DNA of 64,000 bases, from assembly GCA_965277855.1 (NCBI GenBank), contig OZ255847.1:3472001-3536000 (forward strand), read 5' to 3'. The DNA comes from Bog-105 sp965277855 (lineage in GTDB: Bacteria; Acidobacteriota; Terriglobia; Bryobacterales; Bryobacteraceae). Below are positions 49,764-59,152 of this stretch, one piece after another. The position numbers were made by a program, and so were the translations under genes. The notes beneath the pieces are model-generated. The model was not told where the DNA came from. It did no database searches and saw nothing but the letters and a program-made list of their open reading frames with translations. Position 1 is the stretch's first letter. Each line of letters opens with the position of its first letter.

Positions 49764-52571
49764 ATGTTGAAAAGTCTCCTACGGTCGCCTCTCTTGCTGG
49801 CCTCGCTCACACTCTGTGTCCAGGCCGAAGTCCCCATCGCGCAAGTGATGAACATTCCGAATACTGGCCAGCAGATTACTCCGCTCGCCCCCCGTGGCGC
49901 TCGCTTCACGTATCTGAACCCGGGTCTGGCCGCCTATCCGGATCACGTAGTCGGCCAGGCCGTGACCGCCGTCGCCAGCCCCGACCACAAGACCCTGCTC
50001 GTCCTCACCACCGGCGATTACGGCATCTACACAGCGAAAGGCGCGCGCGACACCGCCGCCTCCACCGACTGGGTCTTCGTCTTCGATATCACCGGCTCGC
50101 TGCCGGTTCAGAAGCAAGCCATTCAGCTGCAGAATACGTACAACGGCATCGTCTTCGATCCCACTGGCACAGTCTTCTACGTAGCCGGTGGTCGCGACGA
50201 TAACATGCACATTTTTCATCTGACTGGCGTCGTCTGGAGAGAACAAACCGATAGTCCAATCGCGCTCGACCACGTCAGCCAGGCCGGCGGAACCGACCCC
50301 GAAGCGGCCGGTATCGCGATCTCGCAGGACGGCTCTAAAATCGTCATCACCAATTACGAAAACGATTCGATTTCTATCCTTGCCAAATCCGGCAACAGCT
50401 GGAGCAAGACCACTGATTTCGACCTCCGCCCCGGCAAAATTAATCCATCCCAATCCGGCCAGCCCGGGGGCGGCTATCCGTTCTGGGTCTCCATTCAAGA
50501 CAACGACACTGCCTACGTGTCCTGTCTCCGCGACCGCGAGATCGATGTCCTCAATATCGCCGGGACACCCTCACTCACCAAACGCGTCAAGCTGAAAGGG
50601 CAACCCCTCAAGTCGACTCTCAATGCCGCGCAGAGCGTTCTGTATGTCGCCGAAGACCAGGCCGATTCGGTCGCCGCCATCGATACCGCGACCAAAACGG
50701 TTACTGCCGAAGTCAGTGTCGCTGCGCCCGCCGGAACCATACCTTCGGCCTTCGCCAAATTGTCCGGTAACAACACCAACAGCGTCACCATTAGCCCCGA
50801 CCAAACCACCCTCTATCTCACCAACGGCAACACCAACAACGTGGCCGTCGTAAGCGTTGCGAAACTCAGCACAGGTAACGCTGTACTTGGCCTGATCCCC
50901 ACCGGCATGTATCCCAACTCAGTGGCCTTCAATGCCAATGGACGCTCTATGTACGTGGTAAACGGCAAGTCCCCGGCCGGCCCCAATCCGAAGCACTGTC
51001 GCAGTGGAGGCGCTCTTCCGCAACTGACCTCGGCCAATTGCAATGCCTCAAATTCCTACACTTTGCAGGTCACCAAAGCCGGCCTCCAGTTCCTCCCCAC
51101 GCCGCACATTAACCAGCTCGCCGCGCTGACCAGCCAGGTCGCCATAAATAACAAATACGTAACAACCGAGAGCCCCGCCGCCGCCGCGACCATGAACTTC
51201 CTGGCCGGCAAAATAAAGCACGTCATCTACATCATCAAAGAGAACCGCACCTACGACCAGATCTTGGGCGACCTTCCCAAAGGCAACGGCGATCCCGCGC
51301 TCACCGAATTCCCGCAGAGCGTTACGCCGAATCTCCACCGCCTCGCGCAGAACTTCGTTACGCTCGATAACTTCTACGACACCTCAGAGGTCAGCTACGA
51401 CGGCTGGGCTTGGTCGACCGGTTTCATCGCGCCCGACATCATCCTGCGTCAGACTCCTGTCAACTATTCGTTCCGCGGCGGTGTGGCTTACGAATCGGAA
51501 GGTGACAATCGCGGCATCAACCTGGTCTTGCGCACCGGCATCAACGCCGGCGACCCCGACGTGCTTCCCGGCAAGACCGATGTCGGCGCTCCAGACGGTC
51601 CTGCCAATCAGGTCAACACCGGCTACATCTGGGATCAGGCCCTGCGCGCCGGGCTCACGGTGCGCAACTACGGCTTTTTCGTCGACAATATCGGCAAAGC
51701 CGTCGCCTATCCCGGCAACACCCATGCCGTACAAGTTCATCCATCCAATTTCGCCCTCGCCGGACGGACCGATCTCAATTTCCGCGGTTTCGACCAAACG
51801 AACGCCGACCTATATCTGTTCAAAGAGTGGGAGCGCGAGTTCGATACGAAGTATGCCGGCAGCGGCTTTCCCGCCTTAAATCTTCTCCGTTTGCCGCACG
51901 ACCATACCGGAAAGTTCACCAGCGCGCTCTCCGGCGTCAACACACCCGAACTGCAAGTAGCCGACAACGATTACGCCGTCGGCTTAGTCGTCGATAAAAT
52001 CGCTCACAGTGTTTACGCGGGCAGCACACTCATCTTCGTCATCGAAGACGATGCGCAAAACGGAGGCGATCACGTCGACGCCCACCGTAGCGTCGCTTTC
52101 ATTGCCGGCCCCTATGTGAAGCAACGCGCGCTCGTCTCCACGCAATACAACACCATCAACTTCCTTCGCACGATGGAGCGCGTTCTCGGCCTGCCGCCTG
52201 CTCACCTGACCGACGCGGTAGCGCAGCCAATGGCGGATGCTTTCGACACCACGCAAGCTTCCTGGACCTATCACGCTGCGCCCTCTGCCATGCTCTACAA
52301 CACCACTCTGCCCCTGCCCGCAAAACCGGTCGCCCTGCAGATCCCCAAGCCGGCGCACGACGCCAAATATTGGGCTCGCGTCACGAGAGGTTTCGATTTT
52401 TCCAAAGAGGATCGCCTCGACCCGGAAGCCTTCAACCGCATCCTCTGGCAAGGCCTCAAGCCCGACGCACTCTACCCCGGCGACGCTAACCTGAGCGAGA
52501 CCCACATGCGCTACAAGCAAGCTCTGAAAAACCGCAACAGCACTGCCACACCTGACCCGGACGGCGAGTAA
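49764..52571 (+). CDS. Large secreted protein: beta-propeller fused to a phospholipase C-type phosphoesterase domain
   Basis: A 935-residue protein from ATG 49764 with a signal peptide (MLKSLLRSPLLLASLTLC). Residues about 60-440 contain YVTN/NHL-like propeller repeats (GTVFYVAGGRDDNMHIFHL, GSKIVITNYENDSISILAK, STLNAAQSVLYVAEDQADSV, QTTLYLTNGNTNNVAVVSV). From about 480 the PF04185-type phosphoesterase domain begins: HVIYIIKENRTYDQILGDL, LDNFYDTSEVSYDGWAWST, TLIFVIEDDAQNGGDHVDAH. Such fusions are common in Acidobacteria and are presumed to release phosphate from outside substrates. It ends 10 bp before pgi on the other strand. Confidence 0.88.
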   Translation: MLKSLLRSPLLLASLTLCVQAEVPIAQVMNIPNTGQQITPLAPRGARFTYLNPGLAAYPDHVVGQAVTAVASPDHKTLLVLTTGDYGIYTAKGARDTAASTDWVFVFDITGSLPVQKQAIQLQNTYNGIVFDPTGTVFYVAGGRDDNMHIFHLTGVVWREQTDSPIALDHVSQAGGTDPEAAGIAISQDGSKIVITNYENDSISILAKSGNSWSKTTDFDLRPGKINPSQSGQPGGGYPFWVSIQDNDTAYVSCLRDREIDVLNIAGTPSLTKRVKLKGQPLKSTLNAAQSVLYVAEDQADSVAAIDTATKTVTAEVSVAAPAGTIPSAFAKLSGNNTNSVTISPDQTTLYLTNGNTNNVAVVSVAKLSTGNAVLGLIPTGMYPNSVAFNANGRSMYVVNGKSPAGPNPKHCRSGGALPQLTSANCNASNSYTLQVTKAGLQFLPTPHINQLAALTSQVAINNKYVTTESPAAAATMNFLAGKIKHVIYIIKENRTYDQILGDLPKGNGDPALTEFPQSVTPNLHRLAQNFVTLDNFYDTSEVSYDGWAWSTGFIAPDIILRQTPVNYSFRGGVAYESEGDNRGINLVLRTGINAGDPDVLPGKTDVGAPDGPANQVNTGYIWDQALRAGLTVRNYGFFVDNIGKAVAYPGNTHAVQVHPSNFALAGRTDLNFRGFDQTNADLYLFKEWEREFDTKYAGSGFPALNLLRLPHDHTGKFTSALSGVNTPELQVADNDYAVGLVVDKIAHSVYAGSTLIFVIEDDAQNGGDHVDAHRSVAFIAGPYVKQRALVSTQYNTINFLRTMERVLGLPPAHLTDAVAQPMADAFDTTQASWTYHAAPSAMLYNTTLPLPAKPVALQIPKPAHDAKYWARVTRGFDFSKEDRLDPEAFNRILWQGLKPDALYPGDANLSETHMRYKQALKNRNSTATPDPDGE

Positions 52572-52580
52572 GTGCGTTCC

Positions 52581-54245
52581 TTAAAAAGTCGCCCTGTCTT
52601 TCCGGTACCGCCGAATTAAGTTATTCGTCGAACTATCGTGCTCGAGCTTCGGCTCGTCTTTGCTTTCGAGTTCGGGGATGATGCGCTTCGCCAGAACCTT
52701 GCCCAATTCGACGCCCCATTGATCGAACGAATCGATACCCCAGATAGTGCCCTGCGTGAAAACGGAATGCTCATAAAGCGCAACCAGCCTGCCCAGCGTC
52801 TCGGGCGTAAGTCGCTCTGCAAAAAGCGTGTTCGACGGCCTGTTGCCTTCGAAAACCCGGTGCGGCACCAGCCAGTCGGGAGTGCCTTCCGCCTTGACCT
52901 CCTCGCTAGTCTTCCCGAAGGCCAGCGCTTCGGTTTGTGCAAAGACATTCGCCAGCAGCATGTCGTGATGTGCGCCCAGCGGGTTCAGAGCGTGCGCAAA
53001 CGCAATGAAGTCGCAGGGAATCAGCCTGGTTCCCTGGTGAATGAGTTGATAGAAAGAATGCTGGCCGTTCGTTCCCGGCTCACCCCAATAAATGGGGCCG
53101 GTCTGATACGTAACCTCGGTCCCGTTCAGCGTCACATGTTTACCGTTGCTCTCCATCGTCAACTGCTGCAGGTAGGCTGGAAATCGCTTTAAATATTGTT
53201 CATAAGGAAGCACCGCAACCGTTTCCGCGTGAAAGAAATCGCTGTACCAGATTCCTAAAAGGCCCATCAGCACCGGCAGATTGCGCTCGAACGGAGTCGT
53301 GCGGAAATGTTCATCCATTTCGTGAAAGCCGGCCAATAGAGACCGGAAGTTTTCAGGACCAATGGCAAGCATCGTGGACAGGCCAATGGCCGAGTCCATC
53401 GAATAACGTCCGCCCACCCAATCCCAAAACTCGAACATATTCGCCGTATCGATCCCAAACTTCGACACTTCCGCGCCGTTGGTCGAAACAGCTACAAAAT
53501 GCTTCGCAACAGACTTTTCATCTCCACCCAGGCCTTTGAGCGACCAGTCGCGCGCCGTATGCGCGTTTGTCATCGTCTCGAGCGTAGTAAAGGTTTTCGA
53601 AGAGACGATAAACAGAGTTTCTGATGGATCGAGATCGCGGACCGCTTCTGCGAAGTCGTCGCTGTCAACATTCGACACGAAGCGAAACGTCATATCGCGG
53701 CTGCTGTAATACTTCAGCGCCTCGTACGCCATCACAGGTCCCAAGTCGGACCCGCCGATTCCAATATTGACAACGTTGCGAATACGCTTACCGGTATGGC
53801 CCTTCCACTCTCCAGACCGCACACGGTCCGAGAACGCGGCCATCTTGTCTAACACCTCGTGTACGTCCGGCACCACGTCACGCCCATCCACCACAATCGA
53901 TGTTCCACGCGGCGCACGCAAAGCCACATGCAGCACGGCCCGATTTTCCGTAGTGTTGATCTTGTCACCCCGGAACATCGCGTCAATTCGCTCTCGCAAA
54001 CCCGACTCCTCCGCGAGTTGCAGCAGGAGTTTTACTGTCTGGTCAGTAATGCGATTCTTCGAGTAGTCGAGGTAAATTCCCGCCGCCTCCGCCGTCATTC
54101 TTTGACCACGCTCCGGGTCGGCGGCGAAGAGTTTCCGCAAATGCATCTCGCTGACTTGTTTGAAATGATCTCCGAGCGCCTTCCATGCCGGGCGGTCGGT
54201 AAGCGGGCGATTAATTACGGTCTTTGTTGCGGTCTCCATATCCAT
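52581..54245 (-). CDS. pgi: Glucose-6-phosphate isomerase
   Basis: A 554-residue enzyme of full length. VVNIGIGGSDLGPVMAYEAL and LFIVSSKTFTTLETMTNA bind the phosphate; GGRYSMDSAIGLSTMLAIG is the first family signature; IYWGEPGTNGQHSFYQLIHQ carries the catalytic Glu and the HSFYQ motif; DSFDQWGVELGKVLAKRI carries the C-terminal Lys. It interconverts glucose 6-phosphate and fructose 6-phosphate. There are two possible start ATGs (54245 and 54239). 54246-54376 is a short non-coding gap. Confidence 0.95.
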   Translation of the reverse strand: MDMETATKTVINRPLTDRPAWKALGDHFKQVSEMHLRKLFAADPERGQRMTAEAAGIYLDYSKNRITDQTVKLLLQLAEESGLRERIDAMFRGDKINTTENRAVLHVALRAPRGTSIVVDGRDVVPDVHEVLDKMAAFSDRVRSGEWKGHTGKRIRNVVNIGIGGSDLGPVMAYEALKYYSSRDMTFRFVSNVDSDDFAEAVRDLDPSETLFIVSSKTFTTLETMTNAHTARDWSLKGLGGDEKSVAKHFVAVSTNGAEVSKFGIDTANMFEFWDWVGGRYSMDSAIGLSTMLAIGPENFRSLLAGFHEMDEHFRTTPFERNLPVLMGLLGIWYSDFFHAETVAVLPYEQYLKRFPAYLQQLTMESNGKHVTLNGTEVTYQTGPIYWGEPGTNGQHSFYQLIHQGTRLIPCDFIAFAHALNPLGAHHDMLLANVFAQTEALAFGKTSEEVKAEGTPDWLVPHRVFEGNRPSNTLFAERLTPETLGRLVALYEHSVFTQGTIWGIDSFDQWGVELGKVLAKRIIPELESKDEPKLEHDSSTNNLIRRYRKDRATF

Positions 54246-54376
54246 CCTTCTTTGGGCTTTTTAGGAACGAGCTTCAAACGCGTGCTCCCGTCGCCCTCAG
54301 CATAGCGCTGCCACAGGCGAAATCCCCCCGTAAACTGCAACAGGATTGTCATCTATTTCGACGACCAGCACATTCC

Positions 54377-55507
54377 TCACGATACACACTCCGCTCGACT
54401 AGCCTTGCCGGATCTGGTTGCCAGTGGCATTCTGAACCGATACTTGTTGATGCGAAAGCTAGCAATTTTGGACTCAAGCGTCTGACGTGGAATTTCTAGC
54501 AGCGCGGCGGCCCCGGAAGGCCCGGAAACGCGGCCATCGCACGCCTCTAGCGCCGCTTCAATCATCTCTTTCTCGCGTTCCGTAAGCGCCGCCAGAGAGC
54601 CCACCGGCTTCGCTAAACGAACCGGCGTCCGTTTCAGCCAGTCTTCCTCCACCCAAAAAGTATCGCCATCGCAAAGAATCAAGGCCCGTTCCACTACGTT
54701 CTGTAACTCGCGAATGTTACCGGGCCAATCATAAGCTTTGAGTAACTCCAACGTGTTCTTTCTAATGTGCCGAATCAATTGGCTTGTTGTACTCGCGTAC
54801 CGATCAATGAAATACTCGGCCAGGATCGGGATATCCACTCTTCGTTCACGAAGGGACGGTACCTCAATAGGAAAAACATTCAGCCGGTAAAAAAGATCCT
54901 CGCGGAACGTCCCCTGAGAGACTCCCGAATATAGATTTCGATGCGTTGCCGCCACGATCCGTACATCTATTGAAATGGGTCGATTGCTTCCCACCCGCTC
55001 AATTTCCCGCTCCTGCAACACCCGCAATAGCGCAATCTGAGTATCCGCCGGAAGATCGCCGACTTCATCCAGAAAAAGCGTCCCGCCATCCGCCGCTTCG
55101 AACCGTCCCATGCGTCTTTGCAGCGCTCCTGTGAACGCACCCTTCTCATGCCCAAAAAGTTCAGAGGCAATCAGCGATTGAGGGATTGCCGCGCAGTTCA
55201 CGCGGATGAAAGGTTTGTCTGCGCGTTTTGACCGGCGGTGAACCGCTCGCGCCAGCAGTTCCTTCCCAGTGCCGGTTTCACCCAAAATGAGTACCGTGGC
55301 ATCTGACTGGGCCACCTTCGCTACTTGTTTCAATACTTGCTTTATAGGTTCAGAAATTCCTACGATCTCCTCGAACCCTACAATCTCATCTGATATATAT
55401 GGGCGCTCGTCGCGCTTGGAAACAGCCCGAATCAGGTACCGCTCCGATTTGTGCGGCTGAAAAGCATTTTTGCTCGTGTCGAGTTCCAGGCACTCGTTAC
55501 AATTCAT
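54377..55507 (-). CDS. Sigma-54-dependent transcription activator without receiver domain
   Basis: A 376-residue bacterial enhancer-binding protein from ATG 55507, which overlaps the upstream stop as ATGA. A short N-terminus with a CxxC-like start (MNCNECLELD) is followed by the AAA+ domain: VLILGETGTGKELLARAVHR (Walker A), HEKGAFTGALQRRMGRFEAA (sigma-54 contact GAFTGA), GTLFLDEVGDLPADTQIALL (Walker B), and LFYRLNVFPIEVPSLRERR. The C-terminal Fis-type HTH is GPSGAAALLEIPRQTLESKI. No receiver, GAF or PAS sensor is visible, so control must come through expression, the partner protein or the CxxC segment. Confidence 0.88.
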   Translation of the reverse strand: MNCNECLELDTSKNAFQPHKSERYLIRAVSKRDERPYISDEIVGFEEIVGISEPIKQVLKQVAKVAQSDATVLILGETGTGKELLARAVHRRSKRADKPFIRVNCAAIPQSLIASELFGHEKGAFTGALQRRMGRFEAADGGTLFLDEVGDLPADTQIALLRVLQEREIERVGSNRPISIDVRIVAATHRNLYSGVSQGTFREDLFYRLNVFPIEVPSLRERRVDIPILAEYFIDRYASTTSQLIRHIRKNTLELLKAYDWPGNIRELQNVVERALILCDGDTFWVEEDWLKRTPVRLAKPVGSLAALTEREKEMIEAALEACDGRVSGPSGAAALLEIPRQTLESKIASFRINKYRFRMPLATRSGKASRAECVS

Positions 55508-55995
55508 TGCTCTGCCCATTCGATTGCCCGATAGCCTGTGCCGCATGACCGGCAACCGTTCCACTGCGCTGCAGTTCTTACCAGTCCATGATTAGTCATT
55601 CTGAGTCTTGCCAGCCAGTGCATGGCCGTCAATGTCCTTGCGGCAAATTCGTGTTGCTCCAAATGCAGCAATCGGGCACAGAGTTCCAACGGAAGGCCAA
55701 GCAGAACTCGAAGAACGAAACAACTCCGAAGGGAACCGCTCATTCCCAGAACATTTCTCAATTCGATCGGCAGAGTCGGCCATCCCTTGGATGTCTGTTC
55801 AACGGAATCCCGGAGATGAGGAATAGAGATATCGATCACCTTGCATAGAAGCGATTCTGCGCTCAGATCCTCGGGATCTAATGACTCGATAGCTTCAAGA
55901 GCCACATGTTCCGCCGAATTCATGTTGCCGGTGAGTAGCAGCGCCACGTTGAAAGCGTTGCAGACAGCGGCCGATAGTTCAAACTCAACACGCAT
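55504..55995 (-). CDS. Sigma-factor-like protein coupled to the sigma-54 activator
   Basis: A 163-residue protein. SAAVCNAFNVALLLTGNMNS, AEHVALEAIESLDPEDLSAE, then LRSCFVLRVLLGLPLELCAR and LLHLEQHEFAARTLTAMHWL resemble the architecture of short sigma-70-family or ECF region 4 proteins found in Acidobacteria. The C-terminus has a CxxC (WNGCRSCGTGY). It lacks an obvious region 2, so it may not be a working sigma factor; an anti-activator or accessory role for the overlapping sigma-54 activator is possible. The region 55996-56067 is a short intergenic gap. Confidence 0.5.
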   Translation of the reverse strand: MRVEFELSAAVCNAFNVALLLTGNMNSAEHVALEAIESLDPEDLSAESLLCKVIDISIPHLRDSVEQTSKGWPTLPIELRNVLGMSGSLRSCFVLRVLLGLPLELCARLLHLEQHEFAARTLTAMHWLARLRMTNHGLVRTAAQWNGCRSCGTGYRAIEWAEQ

Positions 55996-56067
55996 ATATG
56001 TACCTTTCTCGATTGTTTGATCCCGATAGAACGAGCGCTGGCTTGCGCCAAATTTGAAGAGAGAGTG

Positions 56068-56784
56068 CTACGTGAGAGTAATTTCGCCCATATCGATTCC
56101 AACCAGCAGCGGTTCCTTCACAATCTGGTAGTCGCCTTCATACGCATACACTCGGCGCTTCGTCGGCACTTTGATGCCATCCACGTCGCGATATTCCGAG
56201 GCGTAATTCAGCCCGGTCGCGTCTCCCAGTATGTCTACCGTGTAATCGTGCCGTCGCAGCAAACCATCCGGTCCGAAGCACGAGATCTGCTCGCGAGTAT
56301 GGCTTTTCACGTAGTCTGGAAAAGTAACTCTCAGACGCCTCCAGATTTCTCCATCTACCTGGATTGATGAAATCTCCTCCGTCTTAAATCCTTCATAGGT
56401 GTAAAGAAACGGAGTGGTGAGATACGTCCACAAAGCTTCACCGCAGAAGTAGGCGACATGGATGTCATCCCAAGGCGTCTCCCTCTGCTGACCTTCGAAC
56501 GACTTCTCCGGGTTATCGCGGCATGCGATGAGCGTTCCGTCAACCTTCTCCATCACGATGCGGTCCGGTTCGAAAACAGACCGTTTGTCTTGACCCGGAA
56601 AATCCGTGACCAGACGCTCTTGCTTCGTATCGGCCGTCAGAATGACATTCTTGAGAACGTCACCCTGGCCCTTTACATACCAAATCGCACCGGTAATCGA
56701 CGCGCCCACCTTGATCGACTTTAGCTTGTTCCAACGTTTCAGACCGCCATGGGCCTGAACAGCCAAATCCAATAAGTCGCTCAT
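56068..56784 (-). CDS. Conserved hypothetical protein, possibly lipid- or lipoprotein-binding fold
   Basis: A 238-residue protein from ATG 56784 (MSDLLDLAVQAHGGLKRWNK), two bases behind the alpha/beta hydrolase stop. The AHGG...W start, followed by alternating beta strands (SIKVGASITGAIWYVKG, VFEPDRIVMEKVDG, HVAYFCGEALWTYLTTPF, GEIWRRLRVTFPDYVKSH, GLLRRHDYTVDILGDATG), is shared by uncharacterised proteins encoded next to oxidoreductases and hydrolases in soil bacteria; some have been compared to LolA-like half-barrels. No catalytic motif was seen and no signal peptide is clear. The function is unknown. Confidence 0.65.
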   Translation of the reverse strand: MSDLLDLAVQAHGGLKRWNKLKSIKVGASITGAIWYVKGQGDVLKNVILTADTKQERLVTDFPGQDKRSVFEPDRIVMEKVDGTLIACRDNPEKSFEGQQRETPWDDIHVAYFCGEALWTYLTTPFLYTYEGFKTEEISSIQVDGEIWRRLRVTFPDYVKSHTREQISCFGPDGLLRRHDYTVDILGDATGLNYASEYRDVDGIKVPTKRRVYAYEGDYQIVKEPLLVGIDMGEITLT

Positions 56785-56785
56785 G

Positions 56786-57481
56786 TTACTGCACGAGGGA
56801 AGACGCCGCCAGGCTAATGATGTCTGCAACCTCCTGAGGGTGCGAAACAAAGGAAGCGTGGCTCGCGGCAACCGATTGCACTGTGGCGCCCATCCGCTTG
56901 GCCATGAACTCCTGCGCCGGTGGTGGAATCATTTTGTCTTCCGTCGACACCAGGTACCAGGAGGGAATCGTCTTCCAGGCCGGCGCACCTTCCTTGCCGG
57001 TGAAACTCGCGACGCTCAACGGCTTCTGCACCGCTGCCATCAAAGCCGCTTCGCTCTGGCTGGCATCGGCGGCAAAAGCCTTCTGGAAACCTTCGCGGTT
57101 AATCCAGAGAAAGCCGTTCTTGTCAGGCCAAATCGCAGCCGAGCCAGGCGAAGGCGCTCCTTGCTTGCTGAGTCCATCGAGACTTTCACCTTCGTCAAGG
57201 CCGAATGCTGTGATGTAAACCAGAGCCTTCACCTCGGGAGTCTCGGTGGCTGCCCCCGTGATCACGGCGCCTCCGTAGGAGTGCCCAACCAGAACCGTAG
57301 GTCCGGTCTGCATCCCAAGGAGACGACGCGTCACCGCGATGTCGTCCGCCAGCGAAGTCAACGGGATCTGTGCCGCTGTCACATCAAACCCCTTCGCCTG
57401 CAGCAACGGAATCACTTTGCTCCAGCAGGAGCCGTCGGCCCAGGCGCCATGCACCAACATTACGTTTGCCTTTTGTTCCAT
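56786..57481 (-). CDS. Alpha/beta hydrolase
   Basis: A 231-residue hydrolase from ATG 57481. VMLVHGAWADGSCWSKVI carries the HG oxyanion motif, VLVGHSYGGAVITG the nucleophile Ser, STEDKMIPPPAQEF the Asp and VAASHASFVSHPQEV the His. It resembles the small esterases and salicylate-esterase-like proteins frequent in soil bacteria. The next gene downstream (56784) begins after its stop with two bases between, so the two are an operon. The region upstream (57494-57680) carries a solo copy of the 99-bp repeat family. Confidence 0.83.
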   Translation of the reverse strand: MEQKANVMLVHGAWADGSCWSKVIPLLQAKGFDVTAAQIPLTSLADDIAVTRRLLGMQTGPTVLVGHSYGGAVITGAATETPEVKALVYITAFGLDEGESLDGLSKQGAPSPGSAAIWPDKNGFLWINREGFQKAFAADASQSEAALMAAVQKPLSVASFTGKEGAPAWKTIPSWYLVSTEDKMIPPPAQEFMAKRMGATVQSVAASHASFVSHPQEVADIISLAASSLVQ

Positions 57482-57528
57482 GTTTGTCTCCAATTCGTGT
57501 TTGTTTATTTTTCAAATCAAGTCAAGTC

Positions 57529-57670
57529 AAAAGCAAGCACAGGCCGCGATCCCGCGCCACCAAACGAAAGAGGAACTTCAGCGGACTTGGGCCGAGCGCA
57601 CAGCCGGTTTGGGGCGTCGTGCGCGATTTCACGAGATCGCGAGTCCGTTGTGCGCGCGAGTTCCTTAAGG
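57529..57670 (+). repeat. Solo copy of the 99-bp repeat family with an enlarged central loop
   Basis: The sequence from AAAAGCAAGCACAGGCCGCG (57529) to GAGTTCCTTAAGG (57670) matches one unit of the array at 62.6-63.7 kb, but its centre is about 40 bp longer. The outer arms GAGGAACT (57570-57577) and AGTTCCT (57659-57665), and the inner arms CGGACTT (from 57582) and GAGTCCG (from 57641), are kept. It lies between the hydrolase start and the 3' end of the old-yellow-enzyme gene. Confidence 0.85.
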
Positions 57671-57680
57671 CGAGCCGAAA

Positions 57681-58814
57681 TCAGGCCGCAGCCTGCTCGC
57701 CGTAAAACGGGTAATCCGTGTAGCCTCGTGAATCGAAAGTGTAAAAAGTGTTGCGGTCGTAAGGATTGAGCGGGAGCCCCAATTCCAGGCGCTTCGGTAG
57801 ATCCGGGTTCGCTAGAAAATAACGCCCGAAGGCAACCAGATCGGCATCGCCTTTCTCAACAATTGCCTCGGCAGTAGCGGGCTCGAAACCGCCCGCCGCG
57901 ATGATCTTGCCCCTGAAGACTTTTCGCAGTCGTTCGCTGGCAACCGGCGTCTCACCTTCCGCGATCAACTCGTTCCCTCTCACCCGCGGTTCGATGATGT
58001 GAAGATAAGCGAGTCCAAACCGGTTCAACTGTTCCGCCACATAATCAAACAGCGCCCCTGGGTTGCTGTCCGACATCGCGTTAAAAGTTCCGCCAGGCCC
58101 GATCCGCACGGCAACCCGCTCGCCGCCCCACACCGATGCTATTGCTTCCACCACTTCCAGCAGAAAACGGGACCGGTTCTCAATCGAGCCGCCATAAGCG
58201 TCGTTGCGCTTGTTGCTGCCGTCCTGTAGAAACTGATCGGGCAAATAGCCATTCGCTGCGTGAAGCTCCACTCCGTCAAAACCCGCTGCTTTTGCCCGCT
58301 CGGCAGCTTTTCGATACTCCTCGACGATTCCTCGAATTTCTTCGATTTCAAGCGCCCGGTGCGGCGACGGATGGACCCAACCATCAGGCCCGGAAACGCT
58401 GGCCCCCGAGTCTAACCAGTAGGGCGGATCGACCGAAGGCGCTACGGGTGCTGCGCCGCCGGTCATAACAACGTTCGACGCCCGGCCCTCATGCCAGAGC
58501 TGCGATAGCATCTGCCCGCCTTTCGCATGAACCGCCTCCACCACTTTCTTCCAGCCACCCACTTGTTCCTCTGAATACAGCCCAGGCGCTCCAAACCATC
58601 CGCGACCGGTAACCGAAATTGCGGTTGCCTCAGAGATAATCAGGCCACCCTCCGATGCGCGCTGGCTGTAATACTCAACCATCAGGTCGCCGGGAACATC
58701 GCCAGGCTGTTCAGACCGCGAACGTGTGAGCGGCGCCATCACCACCCGATGCTGCAGACTGATTGCGCCGATTTGTACCGGCGAAAAAAGCGTACGATTT
58801 GTATCTTGAGTCAT
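57681..58814 (-). CDS. Old yellow enzyme-family NADH:flavin oxidoreductase (NemA-like)
   Basis: A 377-residue TIM-barrel flavoprotein: LFSPVQIGAISLQHRVVMAP and LTRSRS at the N-terminus, QLWHEGRASNVV, the substrate-binding AAGFDGVELHAANGYLPDQF (His-x-x-Asn), QDGSNKRNDAYGGSIENRSR, IIAAGGFEPATAEAIV and ADLVAFGRYFLANPDL. It uses FMN and NAD(P)H to reduce activated alkenes, nitro compounds or glycerol trinitrate. A TetR-family gene lies upstream on the same strand beyond a 340-bp gap. Confidence 0.92.
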   Translation of the reverse strand: MTQDTNRTLFSPVQIGAISLQHRVVMAPLTRSRSEQPGDVPGDLMVEYYSQRASEGGLIISEATAISVTGRGWFGAPGLYSEEQVGGWKKVVEAVHAKGGQMLSQLWHEGRASNVVMTGGAAPVAPSVDPPYWLDSGASVSGPDGWVHPSPHRALEIEEIRGIVEEYRKAAERAKAAGFDGVELHAANGYLPDQFLQDGSNKRNDAYGGSIENRSRFLLEVVEAIASVWGGERVAVRIGPGGTFNAMSDSNPGALFDYVAEQLNRFGLAYLHIIEPRVRGNELIAEGETPVASERLRKVFRGKIIAAGGFEPATAEAIVEKGDADLVAFGRYFLANPDLPKRLELGLPLNPYDRNTFYTFDSRGYTDYPFYGEQAAA

Positions 58815-59152
58815 CTCGCTTTACTCTCCCTTTGAAATCGTTCTGCGATTCGCTCATGTCATTTGTTTCTTCTTGCAACTCGATTCTGCCAAAAGCTTTG
58901 TGCACCGCCAACCCCAGTTCGAGTCTCCTGATCCACTCGATAGTGAGCGCCCGTCGGCCTCTTTCGAGTCATCGATCATCGGCTGCGAATCGAGCAAGCA
59001 CAGGCCGCGAGGGATGGCTTGTACAACCTCTTCTTTCGCGAAGTTGAACTCGGAGAGTTAAATCTGGAAGTTCTGCGCTTCAGACCTGCGCCAACGGCGA
59101 CTCTAGGCTCGCCAACACGACCCGTGCAGGCGGCATTCTGGCACGAGCGCTG
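58815..59152. other. Non-coding gap of about 340 bp holding a fragment of the 99-bp repeat
   Basis: No gene-like frame was seen. An 18-bp exact match to the repeat family, AGCAAGCACAGGCCGCGA, lies at 58993-59010; the rest of the unit is absent. The gap also should hold the promoter of the old-yellow-enzyme gene. Confidence 0.6.
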
